Shown here: positions 52,090 to 60,566 of the stretch, in pieces
Position numbering within the stretch: the first letter of the stretch is position 1
Layout: every line of letters starts with the position of its first letter
Assembly: GCA_040880065.1 (NCBI GenBank)
Contig: JBBDJE010000057.1
Location: forward strand, 7,053-71,052
DNA from: Abyssibius sp040880065
GTDB taxonomy: Bacteria; Pseudomonadota; Alphaproteobacteria; Rhodobacterales; Rhodobacteraceae
Length of the DNA stretch: 64,000 nt
Direction: 5' to 3'
The notes under the pieces: generated by a model
Told to the model about the DNA's origin: nothing
The model's database searches: none
Seen by the model: the letters and a program-made list of their open reading frames with translations, nothing else
Program-made: the position numbers and the translations under genes

Positions 52090-52303
52090 CGATCAGCGCG
52101 ACGATTACCGCGCCGATGAACGCACCAAGCAACCCGCCTGCAATGCCAAGCCCAGCAAAAACAATGCGCAGCAGCAAGCCGCCAACCAGCGCACCAACTA
52201 CCCCCAAGGCAACGGTTTGCGGCACGCCAAGCCTGAGGTCGAGAAGGCGCGTGGCCAGAAACCCGACCCCGGCACCAATTACAATGAGATAGATTAAAAC
52301 CAT
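52070..52303 (-). CDS. GlsB/YeaQ/YmgE family small membrane protein
   Basis: 77 residues from MVLIYLIVIGAGVGFLATRL: three hydrophobic glycine-rich segments typical of the transglycosylase-associated / stress-response family, including VALGVVGALVGGLLLRIVF and LGIAGGLLGAFIGAVIVAL. AGGGGGCGCAG precedes this ATG, which I prefer to the longer open frame. The 3' end overlaps rnhA. Confidence 0.8.
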   Translation of the reverse strand: MVLIYLIVIGAGVGFLATRLLDLRLGVPQTVALGVVGALVGGLLLRIVFAGLGIAGGLLGAFIGAVIVALIVKTLMR

Positions 52304-52317
52304 CTGCGCCCCCTTAT

Positions 52318-52420
52318 GAGCATGTTGCAACAAAAGCGGGAACCGGTTTTCTGCATTTAAACATGCGCTGTCAAAAAGTCAGAGTATGTTGCGTGAATAC
52401 AAATGAGCGCGACACACTCA
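52318..52420. repeat. Two-hairpin intergenic repeat, copy A
   Basis: About 103 bp homologous to 60563-60671. The left half pairs GCATGTT with an AACATGC 3' of a central GGGAACCGGTTTT; the right half is a second hairpin built on a GAGTATGTTGC-type arm and a GCGACACACTC arm. Copies share long blocks such as GGGAACCGGTTTT, TCAAAAAGTC and TTGCGTGAAT. It sits just upstream of the GlsB-type gene. Confidence 0.85.
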
Positions 52421-52451
52421 ACCCCAAGATAGGCGCGGTTCGTGCCAAATA

Positions 52452-53348
52452 CTACAGGCGTGCAGCAGGAAAGCCGCGCAAGAAGTCATCGGCCGCCATT
52501 GCGCCGCGCCCGGCGCGCTGCAACTGGGTCAGACGGATGGCGCCCGACTTGCACGCAATGCTCAACCCGTCATCAAGCCGCGTGCCGGGCGCGCCCTGCC
52601 CGCTTGCCAGCTCTGCGCGCAGCACTTTAACGCGCTCGCCGAGCAACTCGAACCATGCGCCGGGAAAGGGCGACAGCCCGTGGATCTGGCGCAAAACCGC
52701 AGGGGCGGGGGCGCTCCAGTTGATAAGTGCCTCGGCCTTGTCGATTTTGGCGGCATATGTAATGCCATCAGCGGGCTGGGGCGCCGGGGTCAGCTTTTCA
52801 ACATTCGCTAAAACCTTGACAATTTCCTCGCCCCCCAACACCGCCAACACCTCATGCAAATCGCCCGATGTGTGGTGCGGTGCAATGTCCAGTGTGGCGC
52901 GCGCCAGAACTGGGCCGGTATCCAGCCCCGCCTCCATCTGCATGATGCAAATGCCGGTCTGTGCGTCCCCCGCCATAATGGCGCGCTGAATGGGGGCGGC
53001 ACCGCGCCAGCGCGGCAACAGCGAGGCGTGAATATTCAGACAACCAAGGCGCGGCGTATCGAGCACGGTTTGCGGCAGGATCAGCCCATAGGCAACAACA
53101 ACGGCAATATCGGCATGATGCGCTGCAAATTCTGCCTGCGCCTCGGCATTGCGCAATGAAGCCGGTGTGCACAGCGAAATACCCAACGCTTCGGCCCGCG
53201 CGGCAACCGGGCCGGGGCGCGGCTTTTTACCGCGACCAGCCGGGCGCGGTGGCTGCGAATAGGCGGCAACAACCTCGTGCCCGGCGGCAATAATCGCATC
53301 GAGTGCCGCGACCGAAAACGCAGGTGTGCCCATGAAAACAACACGCAT
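52452..53348 (-). CDS. fmt: Methionyl-tRNA formyltransferase
   Basis: 298 residues. Formylates initiator Met-tRNA. MRVVFMGTPAFSVAALDAII, then VAAYSQPPRPAGRGKK, GCLNIHASLLPRWRGAAPIQ (catalytic Asn-His) and the MQMEAGLDTGPVLA segment are the formyl-transfer domain; the C-terminal OB domain begins at about 205. One base overlaps the deformylase-like gene; the deformylase pair and fmt form one operon acting on N-formylmethionine. Confidence 0.96.
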   Translation of the reverse strand: MRVVFMGTPAFSVAALDAIIAAGHEVVAAYSQPPRPAGRGKKPRPGPVAARAEALGISLCTPASLRNAEAQAEFAAHHADIAVVVAYGLILPQTVLDTPRLGCLNIHASLLPRWRGAAPIQRAIMAGDAQTGICIMQMEAGLDTGPVLARATLDIAPHHTSGDLHEVLAVLGGEEIVKVLANVEKLTPAPQPADGITYAAKIDKAEALINWSAPAPAVLRQIHGLSPFPGAWFELLGERVKVLRAELASGQGAPGTRLDDGLSIACKSGAIRLTQLQRAGRGAMAADDFLRGFPAARL

Positions 53349-53860
53349 TACCGCCCCCGCTTTTGCTGTTTTATGTGTTTGGCGATCAGCATTTTACGCT
53401 TGACCGGCCCGAGCCTGTCAAAAAACATACGCCCGTTCAGATGGTCTATCTGGTGCTGTGCCGATGTCGCCCAAAGACCGGCAAGCTCTTTTTCAACCAC
53501 TGCACCGGTTTCATCCAGATACCGTATTGTCACGTGTTCGGGGCGGCTGATCTTGGCGTATAGGCCGGGCAGGTTCGGGCTGCCCTCGTCATAGTCCTTG
53601 AAAATGGTTGAGGCTTTGATGATTTCGGGGTTGGCCATGCGCAGCGCGGCGCGTTTTGTGCCGGCATCAACCACCGCAAGGCGCAACATCACCCCGATTT
53701 GCGGCGCGGCAAGGCCAAGGCCGGGCCCGCCAACAGGCATGGCATACATCGCTTCAAGCATGTCATCCCAAATAGCGCGGATATCATCGGTCACGGATTT
53801 GACAGGTTCGGCCACGCTGCGCAGCCGCGCATCGGGCCATTGCAGAAATGGCCTAGTCAC
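53348..53860 (-). CDS. Deformylase-like protein lacking key catalytic residues
   Basis: 170 residues with the deformylase fold and an intact first motif (GLGLAAPQIG), but the metal-ligand Cys of EGCLS is replaced (EGSPNLPG, Ser94) and the catalytic Glu of HExxH is Gln137 (HQIDH). The two metal histidines remain. Peptide deformylase needs both lost residues, so this copy is probably inactive as a deformylase; it may bind a nascent-chain or regulatory ligand. Start GTG 53860 or TTG 53866; both overlap the active paralogue's end. Same operon as def and fmt. Confidence 0.82.
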   Translation of the reverse strand: MTRPFLQWPDARLRSVAEPVKSVTDDIRAIWDDMLEAMYAMPVGGPGLGLAAPQIGVMLRLAVVDAGTKRAALRMANPEIIKASTIFKDYDEGSPNLPGLYAKISRPEHVTIRYLDETGAVVEKELAGLWATSAQHQIDHLNGRMFFDRLGPVKRKMLIAKHIKQQKRGR

Positions 53861-54371
53861 GGGCAAGGTCGCGTTTCAGCTTTTTCATCTTGCCGGTGAT
53901 CAGCCCGCGCCGCGCCATCGACAAAAAGTCGATGAACAGGCGGCCGTTCAAATGGTCAAGCTCGTGCTGCACGCAGGTTGCAGCAAGGCCGTCAAACTCG
54001 TTTTCGTGTGTTTTGCCATCAATATCCAGATACCGCATGCGCACCTGCGCGGGGCGGGTGATCTCGTCAAATATCTCGGGGATCGACAGGCAACCTTCTT
54101 CATGGGTGTTAAGCTCATCCGAGGACCATGTGATCTCGGGGTTGATCAGCACCATTGGCACGCCGGTTGCGTCTTTGGCGGAAACATCCATCACGAACAG
54201 GCGTTTCAGCACACCGATTTGCGGCGCGGCAAGGCCAATGCCCGGCGCGTCATACATGGTTTGCAGCATATCGTCGGCCAGCTTGCGGATATCGGCATCA
54301 AGCGTGCCAATTTCCGCACAGCGCTTTTTCAGCCGCGGGTCGGGGTGGATCAGGATGTTTCTAAGGCTCAT
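53853..54371 (-). CDS. def: Peptide deformylase
   Basis: 172 residues. Fe(II)/Zn hydrolase that removes the formyl group from nascent N-termini. All three motifs are intact: GIGLAAPQIG (44-53), EEGCLSIPE (Cys94) and QHELDHLNG (His136, Glu137, His140). Start ATG 54371 (MSLRNILIHP); the upstream in-frame codons are not part of the family. Overlaps the inactive paralogue by 8 nt. Confidence 0.96.
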   Translation of the reverse strand: MSLRNILIHPDPRLKKRCAEIGTLDADIRKLADDMLQTMYDAPGIGLAAPQIGVLKRLFVMDVSAKDATGVPMVLINPEITWSSDELNTHEEGCLSIPEIFDEITRPAQVRMRYLDIDGKTHENEFDGLAATCVQHELDHLNGRLFIDFLSMARRGLITGKMKKLKRDLARD

Positions 54372-54518
54372 GAAGACCAAATAGGCGATGGCAATTGCCC
54401 GCACAAGCCCCGGTATTGCGCCCAGGCAGGCTGAATATGCCAAATGCGCGGTGGCGTGCCCTTGTCGCCGCGCAAAAATTCGCTAGCTTGGCGGCGATCA
54501 ACCCCAAGGATAGCCTGA

Positions 54519-55694
54519 ATGCCGTTTAACTTTGACACTCCGATTGACCGCCGCAACACCCATTCCAGCAAATGGGACCGGATCGAGCAACTCTATGGCG
54601 TTGCGCCAGATACCGGATTGTCGATGTGGACAGCCGATATGGACTATGCCGCCGCCCCCGCCATTACCGAGGCGCTGGCGGCGCGTGTGGCCCATGGTGT
54701 GCATGGCTATTTCACAAATGACCGCCCCTATCTGGAAGCCATGCAGGGCTGGATGCAGCGCCGCCACAACTGGGTGCTGGAGCCTGAGTGGGTGATCAAC
54801 TGCACCGGCCTTGTGAATGCCTTTGCCCATTGCGTGCAGGCCTATTCCGAACCCGGTGATGGCGTGATTCAGTTCACACCCTTCTACCATTCCTTTGCGC
54901 CGGTTACGCGTGCCAATGGCCGCGAGATTGTGCAATGCCCGATGCGCATTGAAGACGGGCGCTACATGCTCGACTTTGACGCGCTTGAAAGCCAGATGAC
55001 CGGGCGCGAGCGCCTGTTGGCATGGTGCTCGCCCCATAACCCCGGCGGGCGCGTGTGGAGCGTTGAAGAATTGCGGCAAGTGGCCGATTTCTGTGTGGCG
55101 CATGACCTTGTTCTGGTGAGCGACGAAATCCATTGCGACCTCGTCTTTCCGGGCCGCACGCATACGACCATCAGCAATGCCGCACCGTATATCTCCGACA
55201 GGCTTGTGACACTGGTTTCGGCCAGCAAAACCTTTAACATTGCCGGTGCAGAATTTGGCAGCGCCGTTATTCCCAACCCCGAATTGCGCAAGAAGTTCAA
55301 AGCCGTCTATGCCGCAAACAGTACGCAAACCGCGCTTTATGGCCCGCTGATGGCCGAAGCGGCCTTTCGCCATGGTGATGCATGGGTAGATGCGGCGGTG
55401 CGCTACCTCGATGAGAATCGCAAGCTGTTTGAAACGGGCATCAGCGAAATTGCCGGTGTTCAGGCCATGCAGTTGGATGCGACCTATCTGTCATGGGTCG
55501 ATTTTTCAGGCACGGGCATGGATCAGGATGAAATCCACCGCCGTATTGCAAAGGATGCCGGTATTGCGGCAAGCTCCGGCCCCAGCTTTGGGCCGGGGGG
55601 TGAACTTTTCATGCGGTTCAACTTTGCGATGACCCGCGCCAATGTGGTTGAGGCGGTCGAGCGTCTGCAAGTTGCTTTCAAGGATTTGCAGTAG
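54519..55694 (+). CDS. patB: MalY/PatB-type C-S beta-lyase (PLP)
   Basis: 391 residues. Fold-type I PLP enzyme that cleaves cystathionine or related Cys conjugates to a thiol, pyruvate and ammonia. MWTADMDYAAAPAITEALA near the N-terminus, HNPGGRVWSVEEL, VSDEIHCDLVFPG (PLP Asp) and the PLP lysine in LVSASKTFNIAGAEFG are typical of MalY/PatB. ATG 54519 follows CAAGGAT. The stop TAG runs into the GTG of the next gene. Confidence 0.92.
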   Translation: MPFNFDTPIDRRNTHSSKWDRIEQLYGVAPDTGLSMWTADMDYAAAPAITEALAARVAHGVHGYFTNDRPYLEAMQGWMQRRHNWVLEPEWVINCTGLVNAFAHCVQAYSEPGDGVIQFTPFYHSFAPVTRANGREIVQCPMRIEDGRYMLDFDALESQMTGRERLLAWCSPHNPGGRVWSVEELRQVADFCVAHDLVLVSDEIHCDLVFPGRTHTTISNAAPYISDRLVTLVSASKTFNIAGAEFGSAVIPNPELRKKFKAVYAANSTQTALYGPLMAEAAFRHGDAWVDAAVRYLDENRKLFETGISEIAGVQAMQLDATYLSWVDFSGTGMDQDEIHRRIAKDAGIAASSGPSFGPGGELFMRFNFAMTRANVVEAVERLQVAFKDLQ

Positions 55695-56194
55695 TGGACG
55701 GACGGCTCGCCATCGTCTTTTGGGTTGCCAGCTTGTTTGGTGGTGAAGATCTGCGCCAGTATCCGACCAATGAACTTTCATTCTCGGCAGGTGCGCTGCA
55801 CACCGACGGGCAGTTTTTGGGTGCCGAGCTGCGGGCAAGTTATTACGACCAGAAGTTTTGGCGCTTCACCACAGTTTGGGATGGCTCCATCACCGATGAG
55901 GGCGGCGCGTGGCTTGGCTATGGGCTTTACCAGCAATTCGGCTTTCATCTCGGCGGGCAGGAGATGTTTTTGGGCCTGAGCTTCGCGCCGGGGCTGTATA
56001 TTCAGGGCGGCGAGGTGGATCTCGGCGCGCCGCTCCAGTTCCGTTCGGGCTTTGAAGTCGGAACCTATATCAACACCGATTGGCGGGTGTCGCTGTCTTA
56101 CGACCACCGCTCCAACGGCGATCTGGCGGCCTTCAACCCCGGGGTTGAAGCGATCGAGCTTCGGATCTCGCGCCCGCTTGGCGCGCGAAGGTGA
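55694..56194 (+). CDS. PagL-like lipid A deacylase / acyloxyacyl hydrolase family protein
   Basis: 166 residues predicted as a small beta-barrel: alternating aromatic/glycine strands such as LGAELRASYYDQKFWRFTTV and MFLGLSFAPGLYIQGGEVDL, ending in a terminal strand. The catalytic residues of Pseudomonas PagL (His126, Ser128, Glu140) have counterparts His138, Ser140 and Glu152 with identical spacing, in YDHRSNGD and NPGVEAIEL. This predicts removal of a 3-O-acyl chain from lipid A in the outer membrane. The N-terminus is a weak signal peptide, a concern. GTG start overlapping the patB stop, and GTGA overlap with the exporter, so these three genes are coupled. Confidence 0.62.
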   Translation: MDGRLAIVFWVASLFGGEDLRQYPTNELSFSAGALHTDGQFLGAELRASYYDQKFWRFTTVWDGSITDEGGAWLGYGLYQQFGFHLGGQEMFLGLSFAPGLYIQGGEVDLGAPLQFRSGFEVGTYINTDWRVSLSYDHRSNGDLAAFNPGVEAIELRISRPLGARR

Positions 56195-57381
56195 GCGCCG
56201 CGCAGCACCGCACGCCGCCACGCCTTTTAACGCTGGTTGCTGTTGCAGGGCTTGCAGCCCTGACGATGAATATTTTCCTGCCCTCGCTCACCTCGATCAG
56301 CGCTTGGTATGAGGCCGACTATGCGTTGGCGCAGTTGGCCATTTCGGCCTATATAGCCACAACCGCGGTGCTGCAAATTCTGATCGGCCCGCTTTCGGAC
56401 CGCTATGGCCGCCGCCCTGTGATTATTGGCGCTTTGGTCATTTTCATTCTGGCGAGCATCGGTTGCCTGTTTGCGCCAGACATTTACACCTTTCTGGTGT
56501 TTCGCATGATTCAGGCCGCCATTGCCACGGGCATGGTGCTGTCGCGTGCGATTATCCGCGACATTGCCGAACCGGCCAAAGCCGCCAGCATGATCGGCTA
56601 TGTAACAATGGGCATGTCGCTTGCGCCGATGATCGGCCCCGCGCTTGGTGGCTGGCTGGACCATTTATTCGGCTGGCAAGCCTCGTTCGCGATATTGCTT
56701 GCAGGCGGTGCGGCCGTGCTGGCGCTGGTCTGGGTTGACCTCGGCGAGACGAATGCCCACCGCTCCAGCAGCTTTGCTGCGCAATTCCGCGCCTATCCGC
56801 AATTGCTGACATCGCGCATGTTCTGGGGTTATACGATTACCGCAACCTTCAGCGCCGGGGTGTTCTTTTCGTTTCTGGGTGGTGCGCCCTATGTGGCTGA
56901 AACGCTGTTCGGGCTTACCCCCGCCAGTTCGGGCATGTATTTCGCGCTTGTGTCGCTTGGCTATATGGGCGGCAATTTTCTGGCCGGGCGCTATTCGCAA
57001 GCCGTTGGCTTTAACAAGATGATCACGCTTGGCGCGCGCTGTAGCTTTGTGGGTGTGCTTGTGGCCGTGGGCCTGTTCGGCTTTGGCGTAAATCACCCGA
57101 TGTCGCTTTACTTGCCTATGCTTGTCGTGGCTGTTGGCAATGGCATGTCCCTGCCCAATGCCAATGCGGGCATGATCTCGGTGCAACCGCATCTGGCGGG
57201 CTCGGCCTCTGGCCTTGGCGGCGCAATCAATATGGGGGGCGGTGCGATGATGGCCGCAATCACCGGAATGCTGATGGAACTCGGCGCAGGTATCTGGCCA
57301 TTATTGGGAGCCATGGGCGCTTCGGCTTTGCTGGCGTTGATTTGCGCGGCATTGATGCAGGCTTTCGCCCGACGCGGTTAA
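56191..57381 (+). CDS. Bcr/CflA-family multidrug efflux MFS transporter
   Basis: 396 residues, 12 membrane segments. The MFS motif A region reads GPLSDRYGRRPVIIGALVIF (about 68-87), and the drug-H+ antiporter motif GYVTMGMSLAPMIGPALGGW falls in helix 5, as in Bcr/CflA proteins. Inner-membrane export of drugs or small metabolites; the actual substrate is unknown. GTG start coupled to the PagL-like gene. Confidence 0.87.
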   Translation: MSAAQHRTPPRLLTLVAVAGLAALTMNIFLPSLTSISAWYEADYALAQLAISAYIATTAVLQILIGPLSDRYGRRPVIIGALVIFILASIGCLFAPDIYTFLVFRMIQAAIATGMVLSRAIIRDIAEPAKAASMIGYVTMGMSLAPMIGPALGGWLDHLFGWQASFAILLAGGAAVLALVWVDLGETNAHRSSSFAAQFRAYPQLLTSRMFWGYTITATFSAGVFFSFLGGAPYVAETLFGLTPASSGMYFALVSLGYMGGNFLAGRYSQAVGFNKMITLGARCSFVGVLVAVGLFGFGVNHPMSLYLPMLVVAVGNGMSLPNANAGMISVQPHLAGSASGLGGAINMGGGAMMAAITGMLMELGAGIWPLLGAMGASALLALICAALMQAFARRG

Positions 57382-57405
57382 GACTTCGCAGGTGCAGCAT
57401 TTCGC

Positions 57406-57440
57406 TTGACAGCGAGCACGCAAGATTGTTTGTCAAACAA
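57406..57440 (+). promoter_or_regulatory. Possible mcl1 promoter with a 15-bp perfect palindrome
   Basis: TTGACA at 57406-57411 could be the -35 element. A perfect palindrome TTGTTTGTCAAACAA lies at 57426-57440, where the -10 would fall, flanked by ATTGT and ACAAT. Binding there would block polymerase, so it looks like a repressor operator for mcl1. Which regulator binds is unknown. Confidence 0.5.
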
Positions 57441-57476
57441 ACATACAATCGCAATAAAATAATCAAAGGCCGAATG

Positions 57477-58436
57477 ATGAGCTTCAAGACCCAGCCCGCC
57501 GCCCCAGCCCGCCCCAACCGCTGCCAGCTTTTCGGCCCCGGCTCGCGCCCTGCACTATTTGAGAAAATGGCGGCGAGTGCCGCCGATGTGATCAACCTCG
57601 ATCTGGAAGATTCGGTTGCGCCTGCCGATAAGGAGAGCGCACGTGCCAATGTCATCAAAGCCATCAACACCATAGACTGGGGCAACAAGCACCTTTCGGT
57701 GCGGATCAACGGGCTCGACACGCCTTACTGGTATCGTGATGTTGTTGATGTGCTGGAACAGGCGGGAGAGCGGCTTGACCAGATCATGATTCCCAAGGTT
57801 GGGAATGCCGCCGACATTTATGCGGTTGATGCGCTCATCAGCGCGATCGAGGCTGCCAAAGGGCGCACAAAGCCCGTTCAATTCGAGGTGATTATCGAAA
57901 CCGCCGCAGGGCTGGTAAATGTGAATGAAATTGCCACCTCCAGCCCGCGCATGGCCGCGATGAGCCTTGGCGCGGCTGACTATGCGGCCAGTATGGGCAT
58001 GCAAACCACCGGCATTGGTGGCACACAGGAAAACTATTACATGCTGGCACCGGGTGGCGCGCAGCATTGGGGCGATGCGTGGCACGCCGTAAGCGTGGCC
58101 ATTGTTGCAGCCTGCCGGAGCCATGGCCTGCTGCCGGTTGATGGGCCTTTTGGCGACTTTTCCGATGATGACGGGTTCTTGGCGCAAGCCCGCCGCGCGG
58201 CCACATTGGGCATGGTCGGCAAATGGGCGATCCACCCCAAGCAGATTGCGCTGGCAAATCAGGTGTTTACACCCTCGGATGCGCAAATCACCGAAGCCCG
58301 CGAGATTTTGGCGGCAATGGAAAAGGCCGATGCCGAGGGCCAGGGTGCGGCGGTTTATAAAGGGCGGCTGGTTGATCTGGCATCAATCCGGCAAGCGCAG
58401 GTCATTGTGCGACAGGCCGAAATGCTTAACGGATGA
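57477..58436 (+). CDS. mcl1: L-malyl-CoA/beta-methylmalyl-CoA lyase
   Basis: 319 residues of the CitE/HpcH family, closely resembling Mcl1 of Rhodobacter as I recall it (CQLFGPGSRPALFEKMAASA, then ADVINLDLEDSVAP). Cleaves beta-methylmalyl-CoA to glyoxylate and propionyl-CoA and makes or cleaves malyl-CoA in the ethylmalonyl-CoA pathway. Mg2+-binding acids are in NLDLEDSV and in the FEVIIETAAGL segment; GMVGKWAIHPKQI is the conserved C-terminal part. Start ATG 57477 with AAAGG seven bases upstream; ATG 57474 is adjacent. Confidence 0.93.
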   Translation: MSFKTQPAAPARPNRCQLFGPGSRPALFEKMAASAADVINLDLEDSVAPADKESARANVIKAINTIDWGNKHLSVRINGLDTPYWYRDVVDVLEQAGERLDQIMIPKVGNAADIYAVDALISAIEAAKGRTKPVQFEVIIETAAGLVNVNEIATSSPRMAAMSLGAADYAASMGMQTTGIGGTQENYYMLAPGGAQHWGDAWHAVSVAIVAACRSHGLLPVDGPFGDFSDDDGFLAQARRAATLGMVGKWAIHPKQIALANQVFTPSDAQITEAREILAAMEKADAEGQGAAVYKGRLVDLASIRQAQVIVRQAEMLNG

Positions 58437-58499
58437 CACAAATGTTAACGTTGCATTCGTAAAAGCAGATTAGTCTGCCCAAAACCAATCGGGGCAGTT

Positions 58500-59552
58500 G
58501 TGACCACAGCATCTTCTACGCCATCACCTTCATACCCATCGCGCTTAACGCTCTGGCTTTTGTTCATCGGCGCGGCCATCAAGGTGCTGGCGCTCATTTT
58601 TCTGGAGCTTTGGCTGGCACAGTGTTTGGCACAGGCGAGCACTGGCCAGGCAGCTTCGTGGCAATGCGGGCCGTCCGCATCGGCCGCCGGGGCATTTTTG
58701 GAAAAGTTTCGCCTGCCGATCATGGCTGCAGCCATCATTCTGGTATTGGCACTGGCATGGTTCTTGCACCGCATGTTTCAAGCCACAAGGGCGTTTGAGG
58801 CACTGCAGAAAAAGGCCGAGTCGGCAGATGCCGCGAAAACCGAGTTTCTGGCCACCGTAACCCACGAATTGCGCACACCGCTCAACGGCATTCTGGGCAT
58901 TGGCGAGGTGCTGCGCACGACCAATTTGAACAAACGCCAGCTTGAGCTTTTGGCCGTGATGACACGCTCTGGCCGCGGCCTTCTTGAAATGATCAATGAT
59001 TTGCTGGATGTCGCCCGCATCGAGGCAGGCAAACTGGTGCTGCACCCTGCCCCGACCGATTTGGGCAGCATCATGCAAGAGGTTGATGATGTGCTGCGCC
59101 CGGTCGCCTCGCAGCGGGGGCTGGAGCTTCGGCTAGGCCAGCCTGAAACGCCATTGCCGCGCGTCAATGCTGACCGGCGCGCCCTGCGGCAGGTGCTGGT
59201 CAATCTCGTTGGCAATGCCATCAAGTTCACCGATAGCGGCCATGTCGCGCTGGAATGTTCTGCGAACAGGAAAGGCAAAAATCTGGCGGTAACGTTCGCG
59301 GTAAAGGATACCGGGCACGGCATAGCGCCCGAGAATCTGTCACGCGTGTTCGAGCGCTTCTTTCAAGAGGTGCGCCCTGATGGCCTCCATATGAATGGCA
59401 CCGGACTTGGTTTGGCGATATCCGATGAAATCATCCGCAAAATGGGCGGAAAGATCGAGGTTGTCAGCACGCTCGGCGCGGGGAGCAGCTTTACCGTAAC
59501 CCTTGTGCTGGAAATTGCCGAAGGCGCCACCCAGCCCGCCTTTGGCTTGTAA
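58500..59552 (+). CDS. Orphan membrane sensor histidine kinase
   Basis: 350 residues. Two membrane helices (LTLWLLFIGAAIKVLALIFL, about 16-35, and LPIMAAAIILVLALAWFL, about 72-89) enclose a short periplasmic loop with two Cys (QCLAQ, WQCGP), followed by HisKA with phospho-His in THELRTPLNGILG and HATPase with VNLVGNAIKF, DTGHGIAPENL and GTGLGLAIS. No HAMP, PAS or receiver, and no response regulator nearby. GTG start without a strong ribosome site. Signal unknown. Confidence 0.85.
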   Translation: MTTASSTPSPSYPSRLTLWLLFIGAAIKVLALIFLELWLAQCLAQASTGQAASWQCGPSASAAGAFLEKFRLPIMAAAIILVLALAWFLHRMFQATRAFEALQKKAESADAAKTEFLATVTHELRTPLNGILGIGEVLRTTNLNKRQLELLAVMTRSGRGLLEMINDLLDVARIEAGKLVLHPAPTDLGSIMQEVDDVLRPVASQRGLELRLGQPETPLPRVNADRRALRQVLVNLVGNAIKFTDSGHVALECSANRKGKNLAVTFAVKDTGHGIAPENLSRVFERFFQEVRPDGLHMNGTGLGLAISDEIIRKMGGKIEVVSTLGAGSSFTVTLVLEIAEGATQPAFGL

Positions 59553-59603
59553 TTTTGCGCGCGCCCCGTCATATGTTGAGCTAAAGAATGACTGGGTTGG
59601 CAG

Positions 59604-60566
59604 ATGCAAAATTACCTCGACTTTGAAAAAGGCCTTTCGGAAATCGAAGGCAAGGCCGCAGAATTGCGGGCTATGGCAAAGGGCGGCTCCAATGCCGACA
59701 CAACCACCGAAGCTAAAACGCTGGATGCCAAGGCTGCCCAGCAACTGAAGGACATATATGCTGATCTGACCGCCTGGCAGAAATGCCAGGTTGCCCGCCA
59801 CCCCGACCGGCCCCATTGCCGCGATTATATCGACGCGCTGTTTACCGAATTTACCCCGCTGGCCGGCGATCGCAACTTCGCCGAAGACCTTGCCGTAATG
59901 GGTGGCTTGGCGCGGTTCAACGGCACACCCGTTATGGTGATCGGTCATGAAAAGGGCCATGACACCAAAAGCCGGATCACCCATAACTTTGGCATGGCGC
60001 GGCCCGAAGGGTACCGCAAAGCCATACGGCTCATGGACATGGCCGACCGTTTCGGCCTTCCGGTGGTGTTTTTGGTTGATACGCAGGGCGCTTATCCCGG
60101 CAAGGGTGCCGAAGAACGCGGCCAATCTGAAGCGATTGCGCGCTCGACCGATAAATGCCTCTCGATCAGCGTGCCCGTCCTGTCAATTGTGATTGGCGAA
60201 GGTGGCTCGGGCGGGGCGGTGGCCTTTGCGGCGGCTGACCAGCTCGCCATGCTGGAACATTCGGTTTACTCGGTGATCTCGCCGGAAGGCTGCGCCTCGA
60301 TCCTGTGGAAAGACGCGGGCAAAATGCGCGAAGCCGCCGAAGCCCTGCGCCTGACCGCACAAGACCTGAACCGGCTCGGCATCGCCGATAAGGTTATCCC
60401 CGAACCCGTGGGCGGCGCGCAACGCGACCGCGCTGCGACAATCGCGGCCGTTGGCAAAACGCTCGACCAGATGCTCAAGGAAGTATCCAAGATCGACGCG
60501 AGCAAACGCCGCATGGAGCGGCGCAAGAAGTTTATCGCGCTCGGAAACAAAACGCTGGCCGCCTAG
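59604..60566 (+). CDS. accA: Acetyl-CoA carboxylase carboxyltransferase subunit alpha
   Basis: 320 residues. With AccD transfers CO2 from carboxybiotin to acetyl-CoA to start fatty-acid synthesis. MQNYLDFEKGLSEIEGKAAE at the start, GHEKGHDTKSRITHNFGMAR, PVVFLVDTQGAYPGKGAEER, GEGGSGGAVAFAAAD and SPEGCASILWKDA are conserved. Its TAG stop lies inside the left end of repeat copy B. Confidence 0.97.
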   Translation: MQNYLDFEKGLSEIEGKAAELRAMAKGGSNADTTTEAKTLDAKAAQQLKDIYADLTAWQKCQVARHPDRPHCRDYIDALFTEFTPLAGDRNFAEDLAVMGGLARFNGTPVMVIGHEKGHDTKSRITHNFGMARPEGYRKAIRLMDMADRFGLPVVFLVDTQGAYPGKGAEERGQSEAIARSTDKCLSISVPVLSIVIGEGGSGGAVAFAAADQLAMLEHSVYSVISPEGCASILWKDAGKMREAAEALRLTAQDLNRLGIADKVIPEPVGGAQRDRAATIAAVGKTLDQMLKEVSKIDASKRRMERRKKFIALGNKTLAA

